A stretch of 64,000 bases of DNA from Spodoptera frugiperda (taxonomy: Eukaryota; Arthropoda; Insecta; Lepidoptera; Noctuidae). Shown here one piece after another: positions 31,701-42,780 of this stretch (its first letter is position 1; every line of letters starts with the position of its first letter). The notes beneath the pieces were generated by a model. It did not search any database and was not told the DNA's origin. It worked only from the letters and a program-made list of their open reading frames with translations. The stretch lies in the NCBI RefSeq assembly GCF_023101765.2, contig NC_064229.1:4840001-4904000 (forward strand), given 5' to 3'. Made by a program: the position numbers and the translations under genes.

Positions 31701-32123
31701 AGGATGGCCATCGCAATTCAGCGAGGCAATGCGGCGAGTGTTATGGGCACTTTTGCGCCGGGAGCGATCAGGGGCGGGTTATTTAATGACTCTTGACTTG
31801 TCATTTCATTGTGAAATGACAAGTCAAGATATTTGTATTGACTAGTGTATGTTTGTTTGTACATTTGAATTGTAAACATAATTAATTAAAATTATTCATA
31901 ACCAGATTAACCATTATAAAATTAAATTTATTATAATCTATTATAATAATTAATTCAAAAATATTACTTAGATAGAACGGTTGTTGCGTACTGTGTGTTA
32001 CTAATGGCACAACACATTACAATAAACATGAACTACGTGAAAACATTTTTATATCAATTTTCTTTTTATTTTAAATCCATAAAATAACTACATATCACAT
32101 ATTCATTGTAATGCCAGTGCCTA
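31701..32123. other. AT-rich intergenic DNA left of unit A
   Basis: No gene. 31788-31829 contains a perfect small palindrome (cttgacttgtcatttcattg / caatgaaatgacaagtcaag). Confidence 0.4.
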
Positions 32124-32851
32124 CCCACTGCTAGTTTAAAAGTTGGTGTCACGAGTACTAAACAATATTATATCAAAACCTAAGTCCATACCTATGTATG
32201 TACAATGTAGGTGTAAGTTGTATCGGTAAGTTAAATTTTGTTACGGGGGTGAGGCGCCGACTTCTCAACTATCAATGGGGACACAGGTAGTACAATGAAT
32301 AATAGTTATTTTTTGGTTTTCAGTTGACAAATATCGGTTTTATGTTTTACTTTAATATGTATATTATGTAAATAGTTAAGGTCAAACGCAAAACAATGTT
32401 CATTAGCCACATTTACTTATTTAAACCTCATCTAAACTTTCTTTAAGCAGGTTTACCTAATAGCCTCAAAGAATACTATTCTGGATCCATGAGTAAGTTT
32501 ATTTTTGAAAGAAACTTTGAACTCTTAGCCATTGAGAAGTTGTATCTTCCATTATCAGCTACTTGACATGAAATGTTGATCAGTAGACGTAAATGGTTGA
32601 ATAGTTTTATGAAATTGTTAGTATAAACATAAAGAGCTTTTTATGTGTGCTTTTTTCTTATGAGGGGAGCTGTCGATTTCCCTGGAATCTCATCATCAAA
32701 TGCTTACCAGGTGGCAACAGTACCTACTTGGAAGTATACCCTGCCGCGCACAAAAAAATCTCGTATCATTTCTCTATCTGCATCTGACTAGTATAGTGTA
32801 TCTTTGATAAAATTTAAATAAATAATAATTTCTCTAATTCTAAGATAAATA

Positions 32852-33988
32852 TTACTTTATTTCTTTATAAATTAATAAAAACACAATAATAAGTAACGGC
32901 ATATAAATATTGTTGACGACACTATTGTTGCAATACCTGCCCAGGCATGCGCAGGAGTGGTAGCGACCAAATAGTGAAATTCCCCGATGAAATGGGATCA
33001 AGGTTGCATGATGAGATATTCTACAAGTATTATTATGTTCGAATCTCTGAGCTACGAAGTCCATTCGAATCCCTCTATTTTCCATCAAGCCACCTATATA
33101 CATAGCCCAATGACCTCGGCAAGCACGCATAGTAAACACCTCACCGACATCCGACCACCTCTTCGTACACCCAAGAGCATATATACCCAATCGGTGTATA
33201 GTTAGACCATTAGAACCAGGATATAAATACTTGTTGTGCCATCTATATACTTTATACCTCCAAAATCTGTGTTCTTTGTAGTTTCTTTCATTTCGATAAC
33301 GCCAGTGGTAGTAACAGACAGTTCGAAAATACCTCTTCGTTGTTCTATATTTCCAATCATTTGAATGGAACGCTGTATGACACAAATTGTGTCTAGGTAG
33401 TGAGTAGAACCCGAAGTAACAAGTGTAACAGTTAGTCATTCTATAAGCTTCATCCCAAGCTTTTTCCGCATGAGATCTAACCATACCCATGACATAAGTA
33501 CCTGATCCGAACCAACTCGATTCCCGATCCCCCACCTCCCTCCTGGTATCATTAAGACGTTCTTGTTTGTGTCTACCAGACCTTTGTGGCATGTACCCAT
33601 TGTTGAAGAGTTCTTCCGGTTCCACAACAAGTGATGGATCTACAAACTCAGTAGTGCGCCCATCGTCGAAGTCGCTTAAAGGTCTCGTGATGTCATCGTC
33701 ATCGTTTTCGACCAACCCAATGTCTTCCTGTTCGTCATTTTCATATTCATCATTAATTCTATTCATTACATAAGGCATCTGTTGCGCGCGGAGTTGTACC
33801 TTTCTCTGTGCTCTTAGGATATGCTCTAAGTCCGGTCTTTGTTCAATAAGTGAATCCAATGTGTCGTCATCTATGTCGTCGGGTAAAAAGACTGGTACAG
33901 GACCATTCATCGATGAAAGATGACAACTTTCAAAAGTAATTATAAAAAATAAAATTGTAGAATACATAAAAAACCAATAATCCATCAT
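32852..33988 (-). CDS. Ly6/uPAR-like secreted, probably GPI-anchored protein, paralog 4 (378 aa)
   Basis: An intronless frame starting with two ATGs (MMDYW); the second matches the single start of paralog 6. The signal peptide ends near residue 22. The linker has VFLPDDIDDDTLDSL, EQRPDLEHILRAQRK and the acidic core at 95-111. RHKQERLNDTRR is a basic, possibly protease-sensitive site with sequon N146. Ten cysteines lie at 187, 190, 203, 225, 274, 290, 322, 346, 348 and 353. The C4-C5 loop is eight residues longer than in paralog 1 and includes FWRYKVYRWHNKY. The hydrophobic tail ends ...LLIYKEIK. The stop is TAA where paralog 6 has CAA, so this copy lost four C-terminal residues. The protein is identical to paralog 5. 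Confidence 0.85.
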   Translation of the reverse strand: MMDYWFFMYSTILFFIITFESCHLSSMNGPVPVFLPDDIDDDTLDSLIEQRPDLEHILRAQRKVQLRAQQMPYVMNRINDEYENDEQEDIGLVENDDDDITRPLSDFDDGRTTEFVDPSLVVEPEELFNNGYMPQRSGRHKQERLNDTRREVGDRESSWFGSGTYVMGMVRSHAEKAWDEAYRMTNCYTCYFGFYSLPRHNLCHTAFHSNDWKYRTTKRYFRTVCYYHWRYRNERNYKEHRFWRYKVYRWHNKYLYPGSNGLTIHRLGIYALGCTKRWSDVGEVFTMRACRGHWAMYIGGLMENRGIRMDFVAQRFEHNNTCRISHHATLIPFHRGISLFGRYHSCACLGRYCNNSVVNNIYMPLLIIVFLLIYKEIK

Positions 33989-34482
33989 TTTTTTTAATTG
34001 TCAACGATTGACAGACCATTAGACCATTGACAGACGGACACATATAATAATAATGAAAGGTTGAGGTTCCATACCACAAGTATGTGCCCAACCCAGTTCT
34101 TGAAAACGGCCATATCACGTTGTACTGGGATCGATCTATCATCACTGACAGGACTATTATAGCCAATAAACCTGAGATAGGAGGCTGGCGTTGGTTGGAT
34201 TGATCAAGGGCCTGATGCTCTGATGGCAATAAAATATATGCCTTCTGGCAGTGCTCCTCGAAATCCTTACTCCTTACTAATATTATAAATGTGAAAGTAA
34301 CTCTGTCTGTCTTTCTGTCTGTTACGCTTTCACGCCTAAACCAGTGAACCGGTTTTGATGAAATTTGGTACAGAGACAGAATAGACCCTGAGAAACAACA
34401 TAGGCTATTTTTATTGCATATAAGGGAGTATGGGTAAAAGAGGGGGATGAATGTTCATATGGAAATTCGTCATTTTTAAAGC
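33989..34482. promoter_or_regulatory. Conserved 5' flank of paralog 4
   Basis: The first 250 bp upstream are conserved with the flanks of paralogs 5 and 6. They contain repeated words gtcaacgattgacagacc and gaccattgacagacg, and further up 'tgtactgggatcgatctatc' with an inverted CCAAT-like context (agccaataaacctgag). It is plausible promoter sequence, but nothing in it is diagnostic. Confidence 0.35.
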
Positions 34483-35160
34483 TACTAGTGGTCGCCTAGT
34501 GGTCGAAATTCGACCATATACGATTTAATTTACAATACCACTTAACATACGTTCAAGGATAATTTTTATTTAACTCAAACTCAAACAAACTCTTTTATAA
34601 AACTCTATTCATATGAGACGTCAGAATATCATCGCAATGTCTATTGATTTTGACGTTTTGTCAAATACGATCAGATACTATGCATGTGTGTGTAATGTTT
34701 TATTTATTGATTATAGATACTTTATAAGCATTATTTTTTAAAAATATTAGCGTGCTGCACTTCTCCTATACATAAACTATAAGTGTACCAAATTTTATGC
34801 TCCTACGTCCGCGCAATTTTCGTAAAAAGCGGTCCAAAGTTTTTGCATCACGTATTAATATATAGATAACAGTGAAACTTTGTAATTAGACACTTTATGA
34901 TAACCGAAAGAACATAGGGTACTATTTATTTCAAAAATATAGGGGATAATGGGTAAAAGGGGGACGAATGTTCATATAGAAATTCGTCATTTTTAAAGCT
35001 ATAACAGTGAAACTTTGTATTTAGACACTTTATGATAAACGAAAGAACATAGTGCACTTTTTATTTCAAAAAAATAGGGGATAATGGGTAAGAAGGGGGG
35101 ACGAATGTTCATATGGAAATTCGTCATTTTTAAATCTGTAACAGTGAAAGTTTGTATTTT
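34483..35160. repeat. Dispersed repeat (unit A copy of 26269-26663) plus tandem 'gaaattcgtcatttttaaa' repeats
   Basis: 34483-34867 matches the repeat upstream of gene 3. 34868-35155 contains two to three tandem copies of a block of about 120 bp (aacagtgaaactttgta ... gttcatatagaaattcgtca). Confidence 0.7.
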
Positions 35161-36330
35161 TTTTTTTTACATTTAATGGGTCGACGTTTGGCCGCTATCT
35201 CACCTGATGGTAAGTGATGATGCGGCCTACGGTGGAGCACGTCTGCCCATAAGCAACCTATTCACTCGGGCCTTGAAGACACCCAAGTTATACCCATCAA
35301 GAAACACAGACTCCGGCAAGGAGTTCCACTCCCTAGCAGTTCGCACAAGGAAGCTTGAAGCGAAGCGCTTCGTGCGAGTGGGTGGGATATCTACCATGAA
35401 GCGGTGACGCCTCGCCGATTGTCTTGTGGTTCGATGATGAAAAGGACTAGGGGGAATCAAGTTGTACAATTCCCCCGCTCACTCTCCGAAATGTATCCGG
35501 TAAAAAACGGAAAGGCGACCTTGCGCCTGTGTTCAAGGCTTTGAAGCCGGGCCTCCACAAGCGCATCATCATTGATGAGCTTCTTGGCACGCTTTTCAAT
35601 GTGTTCGAGCGCATCCAGCTGGTATTTGGCCGAGCCATCCCAAAGGTGAGAACAGTACTCCATACATGACCGAACCTGCGCTTGGTACAGGCTCAGCAGT
35701 TGTTTCGGTGTGAAGTACCGTCTCACCTTCGAGAGGACACATTTCGGAAAGTCGGAGCCAGCGGAAATTGACTCCGTTTGGCAGAGAATAGACACGCCTG
35801 GGTTTTGGTAGCGTTGAACCTGACCAAGTTGGCGTCACCCCAATCGGAGACCGCCTTCAAGGACGAGTTCAACCGTTCGACAATGGATTCTCTTAGAGAC
35901 CGGATCTGTGTTCCGCTAGTCCGCGCATCGGACACATACCTTTCAACAACTGTGCTGTCATCTGATACCCAAAGATACCGGGCTTAAGCAGGTCGTTGAT
36001 GTGCAGCAAAAAGAGCGTTGCTGAAAGTACTGACCCCTGAGGCGTTGATGCCAAATTGGTCAGACGAGCAGCCATCAATGACTACTCGAATTGACCGATC
36101 CCTCAGGAAATCTGCAATCCATCTGCACAGATCAGCGGGAAGTCCATATGCAGGAAGCTTGCCGATAAGGCTGTCGTGCCAAACCCTGTCAAAGGCCTTC
36201 GATATATCGAGTGAGACCGCTATTGCCTCCCCGTGCTTCTCGATGGCCTCGCTCCAAATGTGGGTGGCATACGCAAGAAGGTCCCCAGTGGTCGGCACGA
36301 CTACCTTTTTGGGCACAGGCTACACGATGG
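35161..36330 (-). mobile_element. CR1/Jockey-like LINE fragment in unit A (copy 3)
   Basis: Same family as 21258-23035. The 3' T-run is at 35157-35170. Minus-strand frames give TAREWNSLPESVF at the C-terminus, KVRRYFTPKQLLSLYQAQ, and upstream ISKAFDRVWHDSLIGKLPAY and FLRDRSIRVVIDG of the RT domain. The YADD box itself is damaged by a small deletion. Truncated and frameshifted. Confidence 0.78.
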
Positions 36331-36620
36331 CCAGCGGTTCTACAGAACAACAAGTGTGGGAGAGCCATGCTTCGGCACGAATGGGCCGGCTCGACCGGAG
36401 TGATACCACGGCCTCACAGAAAACCGAGGTGAAACAACGCTTGCGTTGTGTTTCATTGTGTGAGTGAGGTTACCGGAGGCACAATTCCCAATCATCCCAA
36501 TCCCCGATTCCCCAACAACCCTTAAATTCCTAACCCCCAAAAGGCCGACAACGCACTTGTAACGCCTCTGGTGTTTCAAGTGTCCATGGACGGCAGCGAT
36601 TGCTTACCATCATAAAAAAA
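36331..36620. repeat. LINE/SINE 3'-end repeat
   Basis: It contains cggctcgaccggagtgatac, ggttaccggaggcacaattc and ccatggacggcagcgattgc, and ends in an A-run. It looks like another lepidopteran retroposon 3' end. The unit B copy is at 43953-44243. Confidence 0.5.
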
Positions 36621-36839
36621 AACTGAAAAAAATAGTTTTTTTTTACGAATCTTTCCAGGTTAAAAAGTATCCCATTTCAAGGCCCGGATAATAAGGTATA
36701 ATTATACCAAGTTTTATCAACAGAACAGACAGACAAAAAAAAATCATATATTAGGGGTTTGGTATCGATCCAGTAACACTCCCTGCTACTTATTTTTTCA
36801 ATATTTTCAATGTACAGAATTGACTATAGTTGGACTATA

Positions 36840-37590
36840 GTTTTATCTTTGGGTACATTTACAGTTACAATTTCCCATGCATTATTATCATCAAAACTTT
36901 GTAATTCATCACTGCATCTGACCATTGTTGTTTTTCAGGCCCTTTGAGAGCTTTCTCAAGTGAAAGTTCATCAGTATCAACTACACTACCACTACTACCA
37001 GCATTAGAAAAACCATACCTGTCCGGTTGCTTTCTCTGTCTACGGGAATATTGTCTATTAACAGATACATAAGTCATAAGGTAGATAAGTCTTATCGTCA
37101 TCACTAATTTCATTGTTAGAGCTATCTCCCCCACTGCATCCTCATACACCTCAGTAGAATCTGCTGGTTTTCCTCAATCACAACAACACTTTCTGCTGCT
37201 CGTGGTTTTTCTATTATTACAACATCACGGCTGGTTGTACTTACTTCCATTGTTTTTGGAATGTATACTCGATAACCTTTCACATCACTTGGATAACCGA
37301 CTAAGATGCCTCTCTCAGCCTTTTTGCTCCATTTCAGAATCTCTTTTTTTGGGCACATGTTGATACATGTCTTTTGTGTAATTCACTCCCTTAATATGAA
37401 GTAATGGTTTACTTCACTCCCTTAATATGAAGTAATGATTTACTTCACTCCCAAAAATTCTGAGATGGCTGATGTCTGACTTTTCACCTGTCCACATCTC
37501 GAAAGGCGTCTTTCCGTTGAGAGCTGACCCTTTTTTTTTTTTGAGGGGGGAAAATCTGAGCTGACGCTACAGTTCTATTTACCTTTGCAA
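36840..37590 (-). mobile_element. Ty1/copia fragment: integrase C-terminus and linker to RT
   Basis: On the minus strand, from about 37590 down: VNRTVASAL, NGKTPFEMWTGEKSDISHL, then KKAERGILVGYPSDVKGYR, then a tail with RRQRKQPDRYGF and ALKGPEKQQWSDA. This is the order of copia integrase core end, GKTP/E motif, LVGYP box and integrase-RT linker. A 31-bp tandem duplication at about 37388-37449 breaks the frame. A short T-rich retroposon tail at about 37532-37557 is flanked by GAGCTGAC on both sides, a target duplication within the copia sequence. Confidence 0.8.
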
Positions 37591-38290
37591 AATTTATCGT
37601 CAGCGGAAAGGCGGATGTTGTCGCATGCATGAAAAAAACGTAACAGCTCTTCAAAACGATTACGAGTCATGCATGATGCAACTCCTGGGTGGATGAGTGT
37701 CAATACTTTGATCCCAGTATAATGGATAGCGTGAAATACTATTATAGCCTGAAAGCGAAATTCCTATAAAGTGTTTTATTTCTTCAACAGTCGCTCGGAA
37801 ATTGACTTGTCCTTTTGCAATTGCATTTTGTTCAGTGCTAAACCGCACTTCGTCAAAAAACATCTCAAAAAACTATTGGTTTATCTTTATCTAATACAAA
37901 ATCAGGTGTTTTCCAGGTTTGTTGTTTTCCAGGTTTTGCAGTGACGTCTGTCTGTCTCCATTTTCTCTTGATAATAGTCTTAGATTTTTTGCAGGTGGTT
38001 TATTTGACTGTTATGTAGACGGCTGTTCCGTCTGTTCATCTTGGTTAACACATAGGATTCCATCGACAGTTGCCAGGACTCCATCTGCTGAAGGTGTTTT
38101 GCAACTCACCTCAGCTTCAGCTAATAGTTGTCGACGCGAAAGATTACTAATATCACCTGCTTCTTCGCTTCCGCTGTCTTCGTCACTCAAATCATCGTTA
38201 TCAGGTGGTGTTATGAAAATATCGGCAGACAGAATATTGTGATCATCTTCTAACGCCAATATTATTTCGTGGACATTCAACCTGTAAATG
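37591..38290 (-). mobile_element. piggyBac-type transposase fragment, N-terminal part
   Basis: The minus strand from 38280 encodes an acidic N-terminus (FITPPDNDDLSDEDSGSEEA) typical of piggyBac/PGBD transposases. A frameshifted middle follows, then FFDEVRFSTEQNAIAKG, FRATVEEIKHFIGISLSGY and NRFEELLRFFHACDNIRLS. These motifs match the N-terminal half of the DDE_Tnp_1_7 family. The catalytic aspartates, further downstream in the family, are not present because the sequence changes to copia near 37590. Non-functional. Confidence 0.8.
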
Positions 38291-39589
38291 AAAAAATATA
38301 CATAGGACGATAAAATAGCTCTAAGTATAATTTGTTAACGCTGAAAGTACAAGGTACTATAGAAAGAATTACAGTGCCTCCTATTCCCAGCGCACCCTAA
38401 ATGGGGCGTTGTAAAAAACTTAATAAAATGTACCCTTATCAATAAATAATCTTCAAATTTATATTGCAGACTAAAAAAGTACATACAACTATTTATAAAA
38501 AACAACAAGCCTACATATTAGCATTAATTAATAAAACACAATAATCACTTCTAATAACTTTTAGGTTAAAATGACATATGTCAAGAAAACAAACAAAATA
38601 TAATCACTACCCACATCTGTTAAATATTGTGTGATTTAAAACAAAAAGCAAGTGCACCTTAAGTGGGGCATTGGGAAGATATGGGTTAAAATAAAACTAA
38701 AAGAAAGTATTTTCTTAATTGAAAGTTATGATTTACTTGAATATCAGTTAGCATTAACAATTATTTGAGTAACGACTGTTTAAGAAAATTTAAAACATCA
38801 ATATAACATTGAAAATAAATATATCGATTAAAGAACACCCTCACGCTCGCCACTTGGACATCCCTTTTTGGTTACTTCGTGAATCTTCGTGCTTATTCGG
38901 CAATACTCGGTACTCGGTTATATGTCTCTGTCACACGTTAGCATCGGCGTTGTGTTAGTGTCGCTATCTCTGTCTTGAGTGTTGTTAAATTACTGTTGTT
39001 AATTGTTATTGTTAAGTTTTCAAGTATTTTGTTAGTTTTTGTTTAGTGTTTAAGTTTGTTTAGTTTAATATTTGGTTTATTTGTACTTCGTCACTGAATA
39101 GGGAATTTTTATTAGTACATTAGGTTTATAAAAAACTAGCTTCTGCCCGCGACTTCGTCTGCGGAAAAAATCTTGTTTTAACATAAGATTACACTCGGCG
39201 CTATTGTAGCTTCCTATTAGTAAAATAATTTTTGGAATCGGATCAGTAATTTCGAAGATTACCGAAATACTCTTGTCTGCTCAAGGTTAGTCCCCTAGTC
39301 GCCTTTTACGGCACCTTCGGGTTGAAATGGTATGATGATGTCATTAAATAAATAATTTATGTCACATCAATCAATTATAATCTGTTTCAATTACGTCAAA
39401 TACGTACCAACGAACGAACGAACGTATGTTCAAGTTCAGTACCTATTTAATTTAATGCTTCTATATCTATACATTTAATAAATATGTAGAAGGATCAATT
39501 CTGTACATTGAAAATATTGAAAAAATAAATAGAAGGGGGTGTTACTGGATCGATACCAAACCCAAATATGTGATTAAAAAATTTTTTGT
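38291..39589. repeat. Repeat-rich end of unit A
   Basis: 38700-38950 is a copy of the 17520 repeat. 39120-39590 contains 'gcttctgcccgcgacttcgt' and the repeat fragment related to 27197-27645. No gene is seen. Confidence 0.55.
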
Positions 39590-40470
39590 CCTAGCGGGTT
39601 TACCGGGGCTCCGGCTCGACAAGCAGGAGAAGGAACGGGGTAATTTTTAGTCAGTAAGAGTCTGACACTCCCTCTCGCTTTGCCCTGGCGAGAGAAGTCA
39701 TTGGATGATTTTCCCCCCTGGAAAAAAAAAAACAAAAAAAAACCCACTGCTAGTTTAAAAGTTGGTGTCACGAGTACTAAACAATATTATATCAAAACCT
39801 AAGTCCATACCTATGTATGTACAATGTAGGTGTAAGTTGTATCGGTAAGTTACATTTTGTTACGGGGGTGAGGCGCCGACTTCTCAACTATCAATGGGGA
39901 CACAGGTAGTACAATGAATAACAGTTATTTTTTAGTTTTCAGTTGACAAATATCGGTTTTATGTTTTACTTTAATATGTAGATTATGTAAATAGTTAAGG
40001 TCAAACGCAAAAGATTGTTAATTAGCCACATTTACTTATTTAAACCTCACCTAAACTTTCTTTAAGCAGGTTTACCTAATAGCCTCAAAGAATACTATTC
40101 TGGATCCATGAGTAAGTTTATTTTTGAAAGAAACTTTGAACTCTTAGCCATTGAGAAGTTGTATCTTCCATTATCAGCTACTTGACATGAAATGTTGATC
40201 AGTAGACGTAAATGGTTGAATAGTTTTATGAAATTGTTAGTATAAACATAAAGAGCTTTTTATGTGTGCTTTTTTCTTATGAGGGGAGCTGTCGATTTCC
40301 CTGGAATCTCATCATCAAATGCTTACCAGGTGGCAACAGTACCTACTTGGAAGTATACCCTGCCGCGCACAAAAAAATCTCGTATCATTTCTCTATCTGC
40401 ATCTGACTAGTATAGTGTATCTTTGATAAAATTTAAATAAATAATAATTTCTCTAATTCTAAGATAAATA

Positions 40471-41607
40471 TTACTTTATTTCTTTATAAATTAATAAAAA
40501 CACAATAATAAGTAACGGCATATAAATATTGTTGACGACACTATTGTTGCAATACCTGCCCAGGCATGCGCAGGAGTGGTAGCGACCAAATAGTGAAATT
40601 CCCCGATGAAATGGGATCAAGGTTGCATGATGAGATATTCTACAAGTATTATTATGTTCGAATCTCTGAGCTACGAAGTCCATTCGAATCCCTCTATTTT
40701 CCATCAAGCCACCTATATACATAGCCCAATGACCTCGGCAAGCACGCATAGTAAACACCTCACCGACATCCGACCACCTCTTCGTACACCCAAGAGCATA
40801 TATACCCAATCGGTGTATAGTTAGACCATTAGAACCAGGATATAAATACTTGTTGTGCCATCTATATACTTTATACCTCCAAAATCTGTGTTCTTTGTAG
40901 TTTCTTTCATTTCGATAACGCCAGTGGTAGTAACAGACAGTTCGAAAATACCTCTTCGTTGTTCTATATTTCCAATCATTTGAATGGAACGCTGTATGAC
41001 ACAAATTGTGTCTAGGTAGTGAGTAGAACCCGAAGTAACAAGTGTAACAGTTAGTCATTCTATAAGCTTCATCCCAAGCTTTTTCCGCATGAGATCTAAC
41101 CATACCCATGACATAAGTACCTGATCCGAACCAACTCGATTCCCGATCCCCCACCTCCCTCCTGGTATCATTAAGACGTTCTTGTTTGTGTCTACCAGAC
41201 CTTTGTGGCATGTACCCATTGTTGAAGAGTTCTTCCGGTTCCACAACAAGTGATGGATCTACAAACTCAGTAGTGCGCCCATCGTCGAAGTCGCTTAAAG
41301 GTCTCGTGATGTCATCGTCATCGTTTTCGACCAACCCAATGTCTTCCTGTTCGTCATTTTCATATTCATCATTAATTCTATTCATTACATAAGGCATCTG
41401 TTGCGCGCGGAGTTGTACCTTTCTCTGTGCTCTTAGGATATGCTCTAAGTCCGGTCTTTGTTCAATAAGTGAATCCAATGTGTCGTCATCTATGTCGTCG
41501 GGTAAAAAGACTGGTACAGGACCATTCATCGATGAAAGATGACAACTTTCAAAAGTAATTATAAAAAATAAAATTGTAGAATACATAAAAAACCAATAAT
41601 CCATCAT
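40471..41607 (-). CDS. Ly6/uPAR-like secreted, probably GPI-anchored protein, paralog 5 (378 aa, identical to paralog 4)
   Basis: The unit B copy, with the same protein sequence as paralog 4 in every residue: signal peptide, acidic core at 95-111, ten cysteines at 187, 190, 203, 225, 274, 290, 322, 346, 348 and 353, hydrophobic tail, and the same early TAA stop. The flanking 34-kb and 42-kb upstream sequences also match. The duplication is therefore very recent, or the second copy is an uncollapsed allele in the assembly. In favour of a real duplication, the two units sit in tandem and unit B carries an insertion that unit A lacks. A tandem placement by a faulty assembly cannot be excluded. 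Confidence 0.8.
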   Translation of the reverse strand: MMDYWFFMYSTILFFIITFESCHLSSMNGPVPVFLPDDIDDDTLDSLIEQRPDLEHILRAQRKVQLRAQQMPYVMNRINDEYENDEQEDIGLVENDDDDITRPLSDFDDGRTTEFVDPSLVVEPEELFNNGYMPQRSGRHKQERLNDTRREVGDRESSWFGSGTYVMGMVRSHAEKAWDEAYRMTNCYTCYFGFYSLPRHNLCHTAFHSNDWKYRTTKRYFRTVCYYHWRYRNERNYKEHRFWRYKVYRWHNKYLYPGSNGLTIHRLGIYALGCTKRWSDVGEVFTMRACRGHWAMYIGGLMENRGIRMDFVAQRFEHNNTCRISHHATLIPFHRGISLFGRYHSCACLGRYCNNSVVNNIYMPLLIIVFLLIYKEIK

Positions 41608-42102
41608 TTTTTTTAATTGTCAACGATTGACAGACCATTAGACCATTGACAGACGGACACATATAATAATAATGAAAGGTTGAGGTTCCATACCACAAGT
41701 ATGTGCCCAACCCAGTTCTTGAAAACGGCCATATCACGTTGTACTGGGATCGATCTATCATCACTGACAGGACTATTATAGCCAATAAACCTGAGATAGG
41801 AGGCTGGCGTTGGTTGGATTGATCAAGGGCCTGATGCTCTGATGGCAATAAAATATATGCCTTCTGGCAGTGCTCCTCGAAATCCTTACTCCTTACTAAT
41901 ATTATAAATGTGAAAGTAACTCTGTCTGTCTTTCTGTCTGTTACGCTTTCACGCCTAAACCAGTGAACCGGTTTTGATGAAATTTGGTACAGAGACAGAA
42001 TAGACCCTGAGAAACAACATAGGCTATTTTTATTGCATATAAGGGAGTATGGGTAAAAGAGGGGGATGAATGTTCATATGGAAATTCGTCATTTTTAAAG
42101 CT
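41608..42102. promoter_or_regulatory. 5' flank of paralog 5 (duplicate of 33989-34482)
   Basis: Matches the unit A flank base for base as far as I can compare. Same repeated 'gaccattgacagacg' words. Confidence 0.35.
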
Positions 42103-42780
42103 ACTAGTGGTCGCCTAGTGGTCGAAATTCGACCATATACGATTTAATTTACAATACCACTTAACATACGTTCAAGGATAATTTTTATTTAACTCAAACT
42201 CAAACAAACTCTTTTATAAAACTCTATTCATATGAGACGTCAGAATATCATCGCAATGTCTATTGATTTTGACGTTTTGTCAAATACGATCAGATACTAT
42301 GCATGTGTGTGTAATGTTTTATTTATTGATTATAGATACTTTATAAGCATTATTTTTTAAAAATATTAGCGTGCTGCACTTCTCCTATACATAAACTATA
42401 AGTGTACCAAATTTTATGCTCCTACGTCCGCGCAATTTTCGTAAAAAGCGGTCCAAAGTTTTTGCATCACGTATTAATATATAGATAACAGTGAAACTTT
42501 GTAATTAGACACTTTATGATAACCGAAAGAACATAGGGTACTATTTATTTCAAAAATATAGGGGATAATGGGTAAAAAGGGGGGACGAATGTTCATATAG
42601 AAATTCGTCATTTTTAAAGCTATAACAGTGAAACTTTGTATTTAGACACTTTATGATAAACGAAAGAACATAGTGCACTTTTTATTTCAAAAAAATAGGG
42701 GATAATGGGTAAGAAGGGGGGACGAATGTTCATATGGAAATTCGTCATTTTTAAATCTGTAACAGTGAAAGTTTGTATTT
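42103..42780. repeat. Dispersed repeat and tandem blocks, unit B copy
   Basis: 42103-42486 is the unit B copy of the 26269 repeat. 42487-42775 carries the tandem blocks of about 120 bp, with one homopolymer expanded (taaaaaggggggac). Confidence 0.7.

Larger units (their letters stand above)
32124..39742. repeat. Segmental duplication unit A (7,619 bp)
   Basis: It begins at cccactgctagtttaaaagt and ends in the A-rich tail of a dispersed repeat, directly followed by the same start in unit B. It contains Ly6-like paralog 4, a dispersed repeat, a LINE fragment, a copia/piggyBac patchwork and short repeats. Visible differences from unit B are few: scattered substitutions in the first 350 bp, homopolymer changes, a 2-bp indel near 39367 and single substitutions such as 38936. 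Confidence 0.9.
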
